NCBI GenBank assembly: GCA_001599595.1
Contig: BCHH01000008.1
Location: 2,776,193 to 2,840,192, forward strand
DNA length: 64,000 nt
Direction: 5' to 3'
DNA from: Beverwykella pulmonaria
Taxonomy: Eukaryota; Ascomycota; Dothideomycetes; Pleosporales; Melanommataceae
The notes beneath the pieces are model-generated. The model was not told the origin of the DNA and did not search any database. It was given only the letters and a program-made list of their open reading frames with translations. The position numbers and the translations under genes are program-made. How positions within the stretch are numbered: position 1 is the first letter of the stretch; each line of letters starts with the position of its first letter. Below, piece after piece: positions 24,075 to 34,863 of the stretch.

Positions 24075-25018
24075 CCTAGCAGTCACAAGTAAGTAACACG
24101 CACGAAAGGCAACATGGAGTGCCCGGGAAGGGCCCAGATAAATACCCAAAGAATTCCTCACCCCGCGAAGCCCAAGCTCCCCTGTTCCACTATGACCGCA
24201 TCGCGTCCATCCTCCGCCTTCCTCTCGTGATATTTTGGACCGAGGGAACTGTTCCTGTTCTTCATTTGGGCGGGGAAACGCTAGAACAAACAAATGCTTG
24301 TAGACGCAGGTGCGAGGCAGGAAAGCAACATTCCACCAATTCGAAGGCGTGGAAAAATGAGCAGCGCGCGGGGAACATGCCCAGTAAAGCCTCAACCGTT
24401 GCCCAGCCGGGATGAGGGGATGATCTGCGGGGCGGCTAGCATGGGTAGAGCTTAATTCCTGGATGAAAGGCAGGGTAGCTTGGAAGTATATTGCACTTTT
24501 CAATCCCGGGACAGGTGAGCTGACAGTTGTGAAGTGAAGTGCAATAGGTGGAAGTCAGTTCTTGTACCTGGCTTACATCCCAAAAATCGTGAGACCCCGA
24601 GGTGGGATGACATGAACGTTGAGGTTCTGGTCGATTTAAGCAACGGGCTAACGTTAAGTGACTAGGCACATTATCATCACCGGGGTTTCGGGTGCCGGGG
24701 TATCTGTCCGGAGATCACACTTCGCCGGCAGCCCATAGACGTCCCTTAAACATCCACGGCACGATTTCCATTATTTTCGGCTATTCTATCAAATTCACAT
24801 ACGGCATGCTCCTCACCTGCAAGTAAAAAACCAGCAGGGCCAAGCATATCTAGACTCAGGCCAAAGAGCTCAAATGTGCCCTACTAAGCTCTATTGTATC
24901 TACCAGCAGGGTTTCTCAAGCTCTTAAGGAACTACTCAGATACACACCTCTTCAGAGGTGAGCGTATGTAGCATAGCAATCACACCCATTTCCCAGAAAC
25001 CTCCCATTGTTCCGACGC
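24075..25018. other. GH35 promoter and 3' flank of the coiled-coil gene
   Basis: The half next to 24075 is the GH35 promoter (minus strand). No clear TATA box or coding frame was found. A CCTCACCTGC/AGAGGTGAG-like inverted pair lies near 24945-24965. Nothing else is recognised. Confidence 0.4.
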
Positions 25019-27403
25019 TCAATCTCCAATTAAATCCAGCTTCCTCAACTTCTCAAACCTATCAACCTCCCACCTCTCCCTCACCGTCTCCTTCTCAATC
25101 GCCTCATATTTCTCAGGATAATTAGGGGGGTAGTGACATCCCATTTTCCACTTCCTCGCCTGCTCAATCAACCCCTGCTCCCTTTCTCTCTTTTCTCTTG
25201 CCCTACTCTGCTTCTCCCTGAACACTTTAAGGATTTTCTCCTTCTTCGCAATTTCCTCCGCAGACTCGTACTTCGGTATACGAGGTGCGATCCTTCGCAT
25301 ATGAGTGCTGGGCTGGAAGTCGTCCTCGATGCCCAACTCCAGCTTGTAGGCTTCATTTTGCTCTTTGAGCTTCTTGTACTCCCGATACGCTATTCTGAGG
25401 CGCTCTTTCTGGTCGTCGGAAGCTTCGATCTGATTTTCCAGCTGCCGTTCGAGGTCCTTGATCTGATGCTGGAGTGTTTTGACGTTCCACCAGTTAGGGT
25501 TCTTGTCGGGAGTTCGGTCCCTGTATTCTATGATGTAAACATTCATCTCCTCCTTGAGCCTCTCAATCTCCTCCTCTGCTTCCTTCAAACTATAAGATTC
25601 GCGAGACTGCAGGCCTTTAAACTCGGTCTCCCAATTCATAGCGCTCTCTTGTAATTTGTGGACATGCCCTTGCAAGCAGGCATTCTTATCTAGAGTTCTT
25701 CTAAGTCGAATTTGGAGCTCCTTGTTCTCGCGCTCCAGCTCCGGACGGTAAGCCTTTTTAGTCTTTTCCTTATATGCTCTGAAGCGCTCTTGCATTTTGT
25801 CGAACTGCTTACTCTTATCCTCATACAGCTTCTGCCACGAATCCATCTTCCTATCAATCTCACCATTCGCTTCATCAGATAACTGCTTAGCCGTGACCGC
25901 GAGACTAGACTCGAGAGCTTTAAGCTGCTGCTCTTTTTTTGCAAGTTCGACCTTCAGAGCTTCATTCTGGGCCGAGGCTTCGAGGAATTTTTTGGTGTAC
26001 TGCCCGAGAAGTTCTCGAATATCGGCGCGGAGAAGCTGGAGTTCGCTTGGCTTATTTTGGCTGGTTTTAAGAAGTGTCTTGTACGCGTCAATGTTTTGAG
26101 AGTTGGAGGCCATGGCCCGTTGCATGGACTCGATATCATTTCTTAGTCTTTGCATTTCGACGTGGAAATCTTCACGTTCGACGTTAGGCGAGTGTTCCAA
26201 CTGCTGGAGGCGTTCCATTGTACGCGAAATCGACGCTTCAATATCTTTATTTTCCTTTTTTAGACTCTGCAGATTCTTGTTGGCAACACTGAGCTCGCTC
26301 TTCGCTTCGGCTCGCGCAGTGGTCACCTTGTCAATTTTCTGTTCGAGCCTTTTGATCTCGGTGCGCAATTTGTGTTCTTGTTGCGCCCACTGCAGCTGGT
26401 ATTCTTGGATGACTGAGTACTGTTCGTGAAGCGTACGCGTCACTGCGGCTGTGTTTGAGGCATTCTGCTTATATCTTTGGATAGTCTGTTCTGCCTCGTG
26501 GAGTTTGGCCTCTGAATCTCGGAGATCCTTCTTTAGGTATTTAATTAAGTAAGGTGTATTCGAATTATTCGGCGCAAAATCATCGTGCATCGAGGCATCG
26601 GCACTGAGTTGTCTCTTGCTCCGACCACCGTCTGTCCGTTGTGGAGTACTGGGGCGTTGCTCTAAAGCCGCCATCTCAGATGGCGTGTCCTTTGATATTC
26701 TAGCGGGCACAGTCTCTGCCCTAGATCGCCCTCCGAGCGCAGCTTTCGAATGCTCATTCGCCGCCGGAGTCCGCTGCGGCCAATACCTTGATTTCAATTT
26801 CCCCATAGAAGAATCTAGAAATGGCGTCCAAGGACCTGTCGTCACACTTTTTCGCATACTACTTTCTCTGGACAAAGGCTCTGGGGTCTTGGAACCGGCT
26901 TTCTGGCTTCGTCGCGTGTACGGGTCGCTTTTCGGGGCCGAGGATGAATTTGTCCTTGATATCGACGGCGCAGGTGACCTGATGGGCGCTTCCGTACGCT
27001 TGTTCGCGAAGGCTTGTGTGTCCCTTCTGTACCCGCGGTTTTCGCGATTCGGAGTCGATTTCTCAGCGTTATGTTCTTCAGAGTGATTGACATTAGAGCG
27101 GCTTCCTTTGTCATTTGAGCCATACTTGCCGTCGCTAAAATATTGAGACATCGAATTAGGGCTGTCTTGGAAAGGAGTGGCTTCCGCCTCGGAGCTATGC
27201 CCACTTTGTGGTGGCGACTCAACTGTGCTGGGAAGTAGTTGGAATGCATTCAAGTCCCCGTCGTCAGGCTTCCCGGAGACGGCAGGGGGTGGTTCGTGGG
27301 GCCAGAGGGTGAAATAGCTCTCCTCAGCGTTGTTTGAAGGGTCAATCGGGTCCTGAGGATTGAAAGATTCTATCGTGGGATCCTGTTTGGTACGGTGGGA
27401 CAT
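25019..27403 (-). CDS. Long coiled-coil protein of unknown role
   Basis: A single exon encodes 794 aa from the ATG at 27403. I do not recognise the family. Residues 1-275 are low in hydrophobics, rich in Ser, Pro and charged residues, and look disordered. They contain several Ser/Thr-Pro sites. From about 285 to 690 the sequence is an almost unbroken heptad-rich coiled coil (for example QLQWAQQEHKLRTEIKRLEQ and KNLQSLKKENKDIEASISRT). The C-terminal 100 residues leave the coil: a basic helix (EKILKVFREKQSRAREKRER) and a conserved-looking end with KWKMGCHYPPNYPEKYEAIE and DRFEKLRKLDLIGD. The architecture resembles cytoskeletal, spindle-pole or septal scaffold proteins, but that is only shape. 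No intron signals interrupt the frame. Confidence 0.8.
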   Translation of the reverse strand: MSHRTKQDPTIESFNPQDPIDPSNNAEESYFTLWPHEPPPAVSGKPDDGDLNAFQLLPSTVESPPQSGHSSEAEATPFQDSPNSMSQYFSDGKYGSNDKGSRSNVNHSEEHNAEKSTPNRENRGYRRDTQAFANKRTEAPIRSPAPSISRTNSSSAPKSDPYTRRSQKAGSKTPEPLSRESSMRKSVTTGPWTPFLDSSMGKLKSRYWPQRTPAANEHSKAALGGRSRAETVPARISKDTPSEMAALEQRPSTPQRTDGGRSKRQLSADASMHDDFAPNNSNTPYLIKYLKKDLRDSEAKLHEAEQTIQRYKQNASNTAAVTRTLHEQYSVIQEYQLQWAQQEHKLRTEIKRLEQKIDKVTTARAEAKSELSVANKNLQSLKKENKDIEASISRTMERLQQLEHSPNVEREDFHVEMQRLRNDIESMQRAMASNSQNIDAYKTLLKTSQNKPSELQLLRADIRELLGQYTKKFLEASAQNEALKVELAKKEQQLKALESSLAVTAKQLSDEANGEIDRKMDSWQKLYEDKSKQFDKMQERFRAYKEKTKKAYRPELERENKELQIRLRRTLDKNACLQGHVHKLQESAMNWETEFKGLQSRESYSLKEAEEEIERLKEEMNVYIIEYRDRTPDKNPNWWNVKTLQHQIKDLERQLENQIEASDDQKERLRIAYREYKKLKEQNEAYKLELGIEDDFQPSTHMRRIAPRIPKYESAEEIAKKEKILKVFREKQSRAREKREREQGLIEQARKWKMGCHYPPNYPEKYEAIEKETVRERWEVDRFEKLRKLDLIGD

Positions 27404-27896
27404 GCTGTTTGCGTGTTAAGATACTACGTGGAATATGCATACGTAGGAGACAGAGAGAAGTTCGCGTAGACTGTGAGATTTGAGATCCAAAGCCGGCATT
27501 GTAAGATGTTTGAAAAAGAGCCCGCGCGTTGAATGCAATGGTGGCTGCTCATCCACGTTTCTATTGTTAGCATGGTGCCTTATTGTTCTTTGCTGTCTTT
27601 GAGAAGGGGCGAATGGCAGATAAAGGAGTTTCTGTTATTCTTCGTTTATAATGACAAATCGTATTGTTTGGTGAAGACAAGCCTGAAGATGGAAAAGAGT
27701 ATGATGCTTTGTTCTTGTTAGCGATGTACAACCCAACCAAAAATTAGAAGTAATACCTCGCTCTTGCTTGTGTTGGAAATGTACGTGAACGTAATACTGC
27801 CCTGCGTATTGTGATTGCACTTTGTTTGCTTGGAGACATCCTACTAGCCCAATTTTCGTGTGCTAGTTTTCCATGGTAACATGTTTCGGCGCATCC
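27404..27896. other. Intergenic, tandem minus-strand genes
   Basis: About 490 bp between the TTC1-like gene, whose stop is at 27897, and the coiled-coil gene start. It is AT-rich and holds the coiled-coil promoter's distant 3' neighbour only. Small frames on both strands have no support. Confidence 0.35.
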
Positions 27897-28679
27897 TCAT
27901 GAGCCCTGGTTGAACCCCATACTGTAACCTCCACTCTTCTCATCCTTGGTGAACTGGAAACTATCCGTGCTCAGCCCAAATGGCTTGAGCAGCCCATTTC
28001 CCAACTGTTTCAACTTCCCCATCATCTCCTTCATCTCTCTATCCTTTGCCTCGTCCAGCTTCACTGGTACTTCCTGCAGCGCCTTATTCACGGTCTCACG
28101 GTCGAGCCCTGTTAGCACGTTTGGTGGTTTAGAGAGCGCCTGGTAATCCTCCAGCGAGCCTTGCAACGATGACCAGCCACCGACTTCTCGTCGTGCCTTC
28201 GCGCGCCGCAAAAGCGCTTTTGTGCGTAGTCTGTGGACATCGTTTATTGTCTTGCCGGTACGTGTGAGCGCGGAGATGCGGGCTTCGGTCGCGTCGTCGA
28301 CCTCCTCGACGTTTCCATGCCCCTCCTCTCCTTCCGGGGTCGCTACCTTGGGCGGATCGATGCGGTCTAGCGCTTCCAGAGCCTGTGTTGCCGACTCTAC
28401 CGCGTCCTTCCACTCGGCGAGCTTGATGTGGCAGGCCGCGATGTTGGAGCGAAGGACCGCGATGTCGTATTCGAGGTAGGCAGGGCAAGAGGCGAGGGCT
28501 TTCTCGTAGCCTTGGATGGCGGAGGAGTAGTCGCCGGACACGAAGGTTTTGTTGGCAGACGTCTTTTCGGCGTGGGCTTCGGAGAGGAGCTGGGCTTCGT
28601 CTTCTGGGGGGAAGACCTCAGGAGGGGTGGAGTTAATGTCTTTAGAGCTGACGGGGTCCTTGGCTACTGTAGAAGGCAT
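27897..28679 (-). CDS. Tetratricopeptide-repeat protein, TTC1-like co-chaperone adaptor
   Basis: A single exon encodes 260 aa. A disordered acidic N-terminus (about 30 residues) precedes a three-repeat TPR domain: AEKTSANKTFVSGDYSSAIQ, YDIAVLRSNIAACHIKLAEW, and a last unit with RLRTKALLRRAKARREVGGW. An acidic insertion separates repeats 2 and 3 (PEGEEGHGNVEEVDDATEAR). The clamp-type Lys/Asn/Arg positions agree with binding EEVD tails of Hsp70 or Hsp90. The C-terminal helix and the ending GNGLLKPFGLSTDSFQF plus GYSMGFNQ are the signature of the animal and fungal TTC1 group. It likely acts as a cytosolic chaperone adaptor. Transcription is divergent from the HAD phosphatase gene. Confidence 0.87.
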   Translation of the reverse strand: MPSTVAKDPVSSKDINSTPPEVFPPEDEAQLLSEAHAEKTSANKTFVSGDYSSAIQGYEKALASCPAYLEYDIAVLRSNIAACHIKLAEWKDAVESATQALEALDRIDPPKVATPEGEEGHGNVEEVDDATEARISALTRTGKTINDVHRLRTKALLRRAKARREVGGWSSLQGSLEDYQALSKPPNVLTGLDRETVNKALQEVPVKLDEAKDREMKEMMGKLKQLGNGLLKPFGLSTDSFQFTKDEKSGGYSMGFNQGS

Positions 28680-29220
28680 GATCTAGGATGGTGGGAAGAG
28701 ATTGATTCGCTTGACTCTCGACAAGAATTGTTGTTGATGGACAACAGAGAGAGTGACGTACCTGGGAAACTTGGCGGGGTACCTAGCCTCGGCACCAACG
28801 TTCGCGAACTTCTTCAACACCAGCCCACCCAGTCTCTCCACCATACATCGGGTAGGCACCGACAATTGGACCTACAGGTAATTCATCCCTACAAAGTATC
28901 TCCTTCTCGTCGTACCAACCGCCCTCACACAAGCCTGTGAGGAACAAAATGATCTTGCACGGCAACTCAAGCTAACTCTTTGATAGGAGCGACATTTTCC
29001 GGATTCCCAATAGCCGTCGTCGTCGTGCGTTGCAAGCACACATTTTACCCCAAAAAGGGACTGGAAGTTTTTCTTCATTTCGCATAATTTCAGAGCTGTT
29101 GGGCTTGGTCAAGAAGTTTGACTCATTTGAGACGGAGTTCGACGACTAGACCAAAGCACACTGCGCCTACAAGATTGGAAACAGCGCACCACCCCTTGCA
29201 CACCAAATCTGGCCCTCGTA
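28680..29220. other. Bidirectional promoter with possible leader intron and uORF of the TPR gene
   Basis: This divergent spacer is 541 bp. On the minus strand a possible leader intron (GTACGT donor near 28760, CCTAG acceptor just before the ATG at 28679) would place a short upstream ORF starting MVERLGGLVLKKF in the 5' leader of the TPR gene. Its frame does not join the TPR frame. No separate gene is claimed. Confidence 0.35.
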
Positions 29221-30156
29221 ATGGCGTCTCCATCGTGCGTACTCATATTTCAGGCACTGCGCCTATAGAGGTTACGCATTCGCTGACTCTCCACCTCCAG
29301 TCCGACCCCACCACCCATTAAGGCGTGCCTCTTCGACATGGATGGCCTCCTCATCGACTCGGAAGATATTTACACCATCTGCACCAATCAGCTCCTCGCG
29401 AAATACGACCGCCCCACGCTGCCTTGGTCCATAAAAGCACAGCTGCAAGGCCGGCCCGGTCCGCAAGCAGGCGAGATCTTTCACGCGTGGGCTCAATTGC
29501 CCATCACTCCGGCTGAATACTACGAGGAGAATTCCCAACTACAACAAGAGCTATTTCCCAATACACAGCCGCTGCCAGGCGTTCTGGATCTGCTGAGGAC
29601 GCTGAAAGAGCGCGGGGTGCATATGGCGCTGGCGACGAGCTCGCATGCAGGAAATTATAGGCTGAAGTCTGCGCATCTGCCAGAGCTGTTTGCCCATTTT
29701 GAGGAGGAGCACAAGGTGCTGGGAGACGATGAGCGGATACCCAGGGGCCGGGGCAAGCCTGCGCCGGATATCTATCTCCTGGCCCTGTCGACCCTGAACG
29801 ACAGGCGCCGTGCGAGAGGCGAGCCCGAAATCTACCCAGAAGAGTGTCTGGTCTTCGAAGATAGCGTGCCGGGCGTGGAATCGGGCCGGAGGGCGGGGAT
29901 GCAGGTCATCTGGTGTCCGCATCCGGGATTGCTAGAGGAGTACAGGGGAAGGGAGAAGGAGGTGCTTGCGGGCTTGACAGGGCAGCATAAGGAGGACGAG
30001 GAAGAGGAGTTGGAGAGAATTGAGATCCCGGTGGCTCAAGGGAGAAGGAAAGTCGGGTTACCCGGGGAGGTAGATGATGGATGGGCAAGGCTGCTGGACT
30101 CTTTGGAGGCGTTCCCGTACCACCTTTATGGAATCGGAACCGAGGAAATGCTGTGA
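29221..30156 (+). CDS. HAD-superfamily sugar-phosphatase-like hydrolase
   Basis: Two exons (29221..29234, 29301..30156) give 289 aa. The first exon is only 14 nt. The splice yields MASPSPTPPPIKACLFDMDG and places HAD motif I (DMDGLLIDSE) near residue 16, as expected. Starting instead at the Met inside motif I would remove the catalytic Asp. The cap is helical (class I), with PLPGVLDLLRTLKERGVHMA leading into motif II (ALATSS). Motif III Lys is probably in RGKPAPDIYLLAL, and motif IV is FEDSVPGVESGRRAGM. This matches the fungal Gpp1, DOG1 and HDHD1 (pseudouridine-5'-phosphatase) group. The substrate cannot be told from sequence. A Glu-rich insertion (EDEEEELERIEI) lies in the C-terminal part. 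Confidence 0.88.
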
Positions 30157-30454
30157 AGGGCTATATGGTTCTGGGGTGTGACATGGGATATGGAGGCTGA
30201 ACGGCAGGGGGCATGAAAGGTGACTAGACACTAGATTTAGAATGGTCTCCTAGCGACTTGCATCCGCCTGAGCACAATAGGAACAGAAACTTTGCATTGA
30301 TCTGCTCCGAGGTCGAATACACTCGCAGCTCCAATCTAGACATAGCCGATCATATAAATAAGACGTCCCCGCACGCCTCAACTCCTTCCCACTCGGAACA
30401 GTAGATGGTCTTGCCAAACAGCACTTGAAAGCAAGAACCATTCCATCCGCCCGC

Positions 30455-31195
30455 TCAGCTCTTCAGTGCCTCCAGTCTTCCTCTCATTTGCGCCAGTATC
30501 TCTGCCTGGTCTTCCTCCTCTTCCTCTTCCTCCACAGGCTGGGCGGGCAGGTCGTCTTCTTTGACCTTCGCCGTCGGCAGCTTGTCCTTCAGAATTTCCG
30601 TGAGCACCTTGTCGACCTCTTCCTCTGCTTCTTCGTCCTCCCCCTCTAGGAGTTCGTTGTCTGGTATCGAATCCCCGACCATCTCCTCAATAATGCCCGC
30701 CTTCATCAGCTCGGCCGACAGCTCTCGCATTGTCCCCGTGAGCTCTGGCAATCGAACCAGGGAATTCACATCCTTCATTATGCCCGTGGACGCCCGAATC
30801 GAGCCCTCAATCTTGCGCACTGAGAACGCTTCGTTGACCTGCATTTGCACCGACTGCAGCTGCGCCTTGGACGTAGCCAGTCGCCCGCTCTGTTTCCGCA
30901 CACGGATGAGCTCGCGCGCGAAAATTCGGACGTCCTGGTTGGCCTGTTTCGCCATCGAGGGGTTACGTTGGGCGCGTTTGCTCGCTTGTAGGATGAGGCT
31001 CTTGGTTTTGGCGTCCGTGGCTTTCAGCATCTGCATGTCGCGGTCGAGCTTGCGGACGTTTTGGCGCACAAGGGCGTTGCATTTCCGCTTCTACAGCGTG
31101 TTAGCGGGGCCTAGTCGTAGAGCAAAGGGGAGTGGAACGAGACTCACCTGCTCTTCCGGCGTCGGCTTCCAGAGAAGACCGCGGATGGTCTCCAT
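30455..31195 (-). CDS. vps24: ESCRT-III subunit Vps24 (CHMP3)
   Basis: Two exons, complement(30455..31090, 31148..31195), give 227 aa, the usual Snf7-family size. Exon 1 encodes METIRGLLWKPTPEEQ, the amphipathic N-terminus typical of Vps24. Exon 2 begins KRKCNALVRQNVRKLDRDMQ, the basic helix 1. Helix 2 is ARELIRVRKQSGRLATSKAQ, and STGIMKDVNSLVRLPELTGT follows. The acidic C-terminal region ends in a MIM1-type helix (EILAQMRGRLEALKS), which would bind the MIT domain of the ATPase Vps4. The protein polymerises with Snf7 and Vps2 on endosomes to bud multivesicular-body vesicles. The intron has a GCTAAC branch point. Divergent neighbour: the p23 gene. Confidence 0.93.
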
Positions 31196-31760
31196 GGCAG
31201 GCGTTTCAGCAGGGGGTAGCTGTGTCCAGGTGGGAAGACAGAGAGGGAAGAGGCGTGTGGGTTAGATGTCTAGGCGAATGCACGCGTGCTGAGTGTGCAT
31301 GTAGAAGGGACGCGCAGGTGGTGGCACGGTGCCTTGGAAGCGCTGTTCCAGCGTGGTGAGCGCGGGCCATCTTCCCCGGTGACGTTCGCGGGGCAGCCGC
31401 AACCCATCAGCCACGGGCGACCTCACCAAGAAATTCATATACTGCCTCGGCCTGCATGGGAGCGATTGGAGGTGTAGCTTGCGAGAATTGCACTACTGCA
31501 AACTTTCTCGGTCTGTTGCATCGAGCCGCAAAACTGGGCAATCCGATGGCCCAGGCTCAAGATTCTAAGGAGCTTCCATTGCTTTCCACCAGCCTCGCCA
31601 CGCTAACTCCAGCCCTCCAGCAATTCTTCTGCCTTCACTCAACTTCGTCTGAGCAGCCACAACCTTTTTCACTCCACCCGTTAATCACCTACCTCCTCTC
31701 TACCACAACGCAGCCCCCCCCAAACACGCAGTACAGCTCATCTCCCCCCTCTTCGCAACG
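31196..31760. other. Bidirectional promoter between vps24 and the p23 gene
   Basis: A 565-bp spacer between two divergent housekeeping genes. The part nearest the p23 ATG is pyrimidine-rich (CTCCCCCCTCTTCGCAACG), common in fungal 5' leaders. No gene seen. Confidence 0.45.
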
Positions 31761-32580
31761 ATGGCAACGGTCACGCCTGAAGGTAAGCTGCCGCCTCTAG
31801 CACCCCACATTTTCCCGAGCTCTAGATTCTCCCCCGTCTCCCAGTAGACCCGTCACTGACTCGGATGGCCTAGTCCTCTGGGCGCAGCGCTCCTCTACCA
31901 GCGAGCCTGCCAAGAACCACGTCTTCCTAACCATCATGGCGGGGGACGTGCCCGAATCAGATCTCAAGCTCGACCTGCAACCCACCAAACTCTCCTTCAA
32001 GGGCACATCAACGTCCAAGAAGGTCACGTATGCCGTCGACCTCGAGTTCTTCGCCGAGATCGACCCCAAGGAGTCCAAGATCCACCACACGGACCGCGAC
32101 ATCGAGCTGGTGCTGCAGAAGAAGGACCTCAAGGAGGAGTACTGGCCGAGGCTGTTGAAGGACAGCAAGAAGGTGCACTTCCTCAAGACCAACTTCGATA
32201 AGGTATGTGTGCTTCCTCTCCCGCTCCCTACTGGCGGGAGCAATGGGAACGCGTTGGATTGAGGCTAATGCCATGCGCAGTGGGTCGATGAGGACGAGCA
32301 AGACGAGGCCCCTGAGGACGAAGACTACATGTCCAAGATGAACCCCATGGCCGGCGGCGGCGGCGACGGCGGCTTCGGCGGCATCGACTTCAGCAAGCTC
32401 GGCGCCGGTGGCATGGGCGATATGGGCGGCATGGGCGGTATGGGCGGCATGGGCGACATGGGCGAGGAGGGCAGCAGCGACGACGACGATGATGACGAGA
32501 TGCCGGCGCTCGAGGAAGCCGAGGACGACAAGCCAGCTGCCGAGGCGGCCAGCAAGCCCAAGATCGAGGAAGTCGCGTAG
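31761..32580 (+). CDS. p23/Sba1-like Hsp90 co-chaperone (CS domain)
   Basis: Three exons (31761..31782, 31874..32202, 32281..32580) give 216 aa. Exon 1 is 22 nt and encodes MATVTPE plus one base. Splicing gives VLWAQRSS, the first strand of the CS domain. The beta-sandwich runs to about residue 117, with HVFLTIMAGDVPESDLKLDL and RDIELVLQKKDLKEEYWPRL. The segment KTNFDKWVDEDEQ, which contacts Hsp90 in this family, is created by the second splice. The tail is Gly/Met-rich (repeated GGMG) and then strongly acidic, as in Sba1 and Wos2. The protein stabilises ATP-bound Hsp90 and slows its ATPase in the cytosol and nucleus. Confidence 0.93.
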
Positions 32581-33277
32581 ATGGAATATCAACGGCGCTA
32601 CAAAACAGAAACGGGCGTGGGCTGAAAACTCGTCATTACCCGGCGAATATCTGGATTCATTTGCACAGAACTGTCTTCTAAGGAACTGCATGTGCTGCTT
32701 AGGGTTCCCATCCCGCTCTTCTGGGCCGCCTGTCGGCGAGGGACTGTCAAGGTAAACGAAAAAAACTACATTTCACACAACCACTATAATTTCCTCTTGC
32801 AAACAAACAAGTAAAGCGTTGTTCTTTCCATGTCTTGCTAGGCAAACCTGTCACAATAGTAGAGCCAAACCCGAAAACTTGACTTCGGAATCTCTTTGCG
32901 AGCCAAACTACGTTCGCAAAAGTGAATTCAATCTCAGATATGAAAAAAATGACATGAATGTACAGAGCCACTGCACGCCTGTTTGCATTTTGAAAGAAAA
33001 AAACTGAAGACTTGATGGTCCAATGAAGCCCATCTGGCACTGTACCCGAATCCAGCGGCCAATCACAGGCCATCTCGCGCGGCCCGCAATTTTGCACAGT
33101 GAAGTCGCGTCGCGCAATGTGACTCCTCCATCCAAGGCCGATTGCTAATTATTTTTTCAGGCACACCATTTCCTTCACCAACGCCAAGCTTGTGTCATGC
33201 CAGTGCCTCATTGAGAGCTTGCGTTCCTTGTGTGCGCTAACCTGACCTCTGTCCGAGCTCGATATTCATCAGTCACG
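32581..33277. other. Intergenic between p23 and trm11, no gene
   Basis: About 700 bp in tandem orientation: a p23 3' UTR and the trm11 promoter. Short frames only. Nothing recognised. Confidence 0.4.
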
Positions 33278-34863
33278 ATGCCTAACTACATTGTCAGGCT
33301 CGTGCAAATGCACGAAAGCTTTCGAACGGCCGAGTTGAAGGCTTTAGCTGAGATGGCTAGTGTTGAAATGGATATCTTGAAATATGACGAAGATGTAAGG
33401 TGAACCTTGGCTCTGTTCAACATGCACTTCTCATCTCTCCACACAAAACTTGCTACTATTTCATTTAGCTCGTTCCCTTTTGGGAAATCATGTAGACTCT
33501 ATTCGACGAGCTCTCTCACTATTGCATTTCCTAATTCACATAGTCACCTTTTTGCATCATCCATCTCCCATCCGAATCGGCAGCCAAGTCCCTCATCTCT
33601 CGCAGCATTCTCTCACAGGCAATCTACGAGCTCTGGGGCGAAGGCTCTACCTACGAAGCTCTTCATGCCTCCGTCCACGAAGCCTCATCCACAAAATGGG
33701 CCAAATACGAGCAAACGCCCTTCCGATTTGCCATGGACAGTTACCGTGGCACAAGAACACCCACCGAGCAGCACGCCATTATCGAATCTTTCTCCTACAT
33801 GGGCTTCAACGGCCCAATCCGGATGAAAGACCCCGAGGCTTCGTTTCGAATCTTCGAGGACTACGACTTCAAAGCATCTGAGCCCAAATATTACTACCTA
33901 GGCCGCTTTGTTGCGGTATCGGGTAGGCACGCAAAGACCACGTACGACTTGAAGAAGAGACACTATATCAGCACCACTTCTATGGATGCAGAACTAGCAC
34001 TCCTCACGGCCAACATCGCGCTCGCCGCCCCTGGGAAGCTCTTCTACGATCCGTTTATGGGCACTGGTGGGTTTCCCATCGCATGTGCACACTTTGGTGC
34101 CGTCGTGTGCGGAAGCGACATCGATGGGCGAAGTATTAAGGGTACAGGCGGAAGCGCGAGGAAAGGGCAGACGGGGAAAATGGATGTCATGGGCAACTTC
34201 TCCCAGTATGGTCTCGAGGGGAGATATCTAGGAGCTTTTATTTCGGATCTCACGAATACGCCCTTACGAATACCAACCGGGAATCGCCATTCTGGAGGCG
34301 GTTATCTCGACGGAATAGTCTGCGATCCTCCCTACGGCATACGCGAAGGCCTGAAAGTTCTGGGTCCCCGTGAGCAGTTCGGCGAGACGGAACGTGCTGT
34401 GCATGAGGTTCGATTCAAAGAGCCTAACTATATCCCACCGAAACGGCCCTACTCTTTCACCGCGATCCTCGACGATATTCTATGCTTCGCTGTCAATACG
34501 CTGGTTGAAAACGGACGGCTGAGCATGTGGATGCCAACGGCGAACGACGAAGACATTAAGCTAGTAACACCAACGCATCCATGTCTGGAGATTGTGTCGA
34601 TTTGCGTGCAGCCGTTCAACAAGTGGTCGAGAAGGCTGTTGACGTATCGAAGGTTACCAGAGTCAGAGATATCCCAGGGAGCACTTGATATGGTAGCGAA
34701 AGAGTATGAGAAAGGCGTCAAGGCGGATGATCTGAACGACTTCCGGAGAAAGTACTTTGAGGGTTTCAAAGGCTTGGAGAAGTTGAGCCTGGATTCAGGT
34801 GGACCTGAGCAAATACTCGATCCCAAAGGTATCACAGGGAGATGGAGGGAGGACTCGAAATAG
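33278..34863 (+). CDS. trm11: tRNA (guanine-10-N2) methyltransferase catalytic subunit Trm11
   Basis: Two exons (33278..33394, 33544..34863) give 478 aa. The 149-nt intron joins MDILKYDED to SPFCIIHLPSESAAKSL, so the THUMP-like N-terminus is complete. SRSILSQAIYELWGEG follows. The Rossmann methyltransferase domain starts near residue 185. DPFMGTGGFPIACAHFG (about 207) binds S-adenosylmethionine, and DGIVCDPPYGIREG (about 299) holds the DPPY motif of amino-methyltransferases. MDSYRGTR and YYLGRFVA precede it in Trm11 order. With Trm112 as activator the enzyme makes m2G10 in cytoplasmic tRNAs. The first-exon start MPNYIVRLVQMHESFRTAEL fits the family. Confidence 0.93.

Noticed and set aside
32008..32691. 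227-codon minus-strand frame
   Set aside because: Antisense of the p23 exons; Gly/Asp-rich codons on the plus strand give open Ala/His/Pro-type frames on the other.
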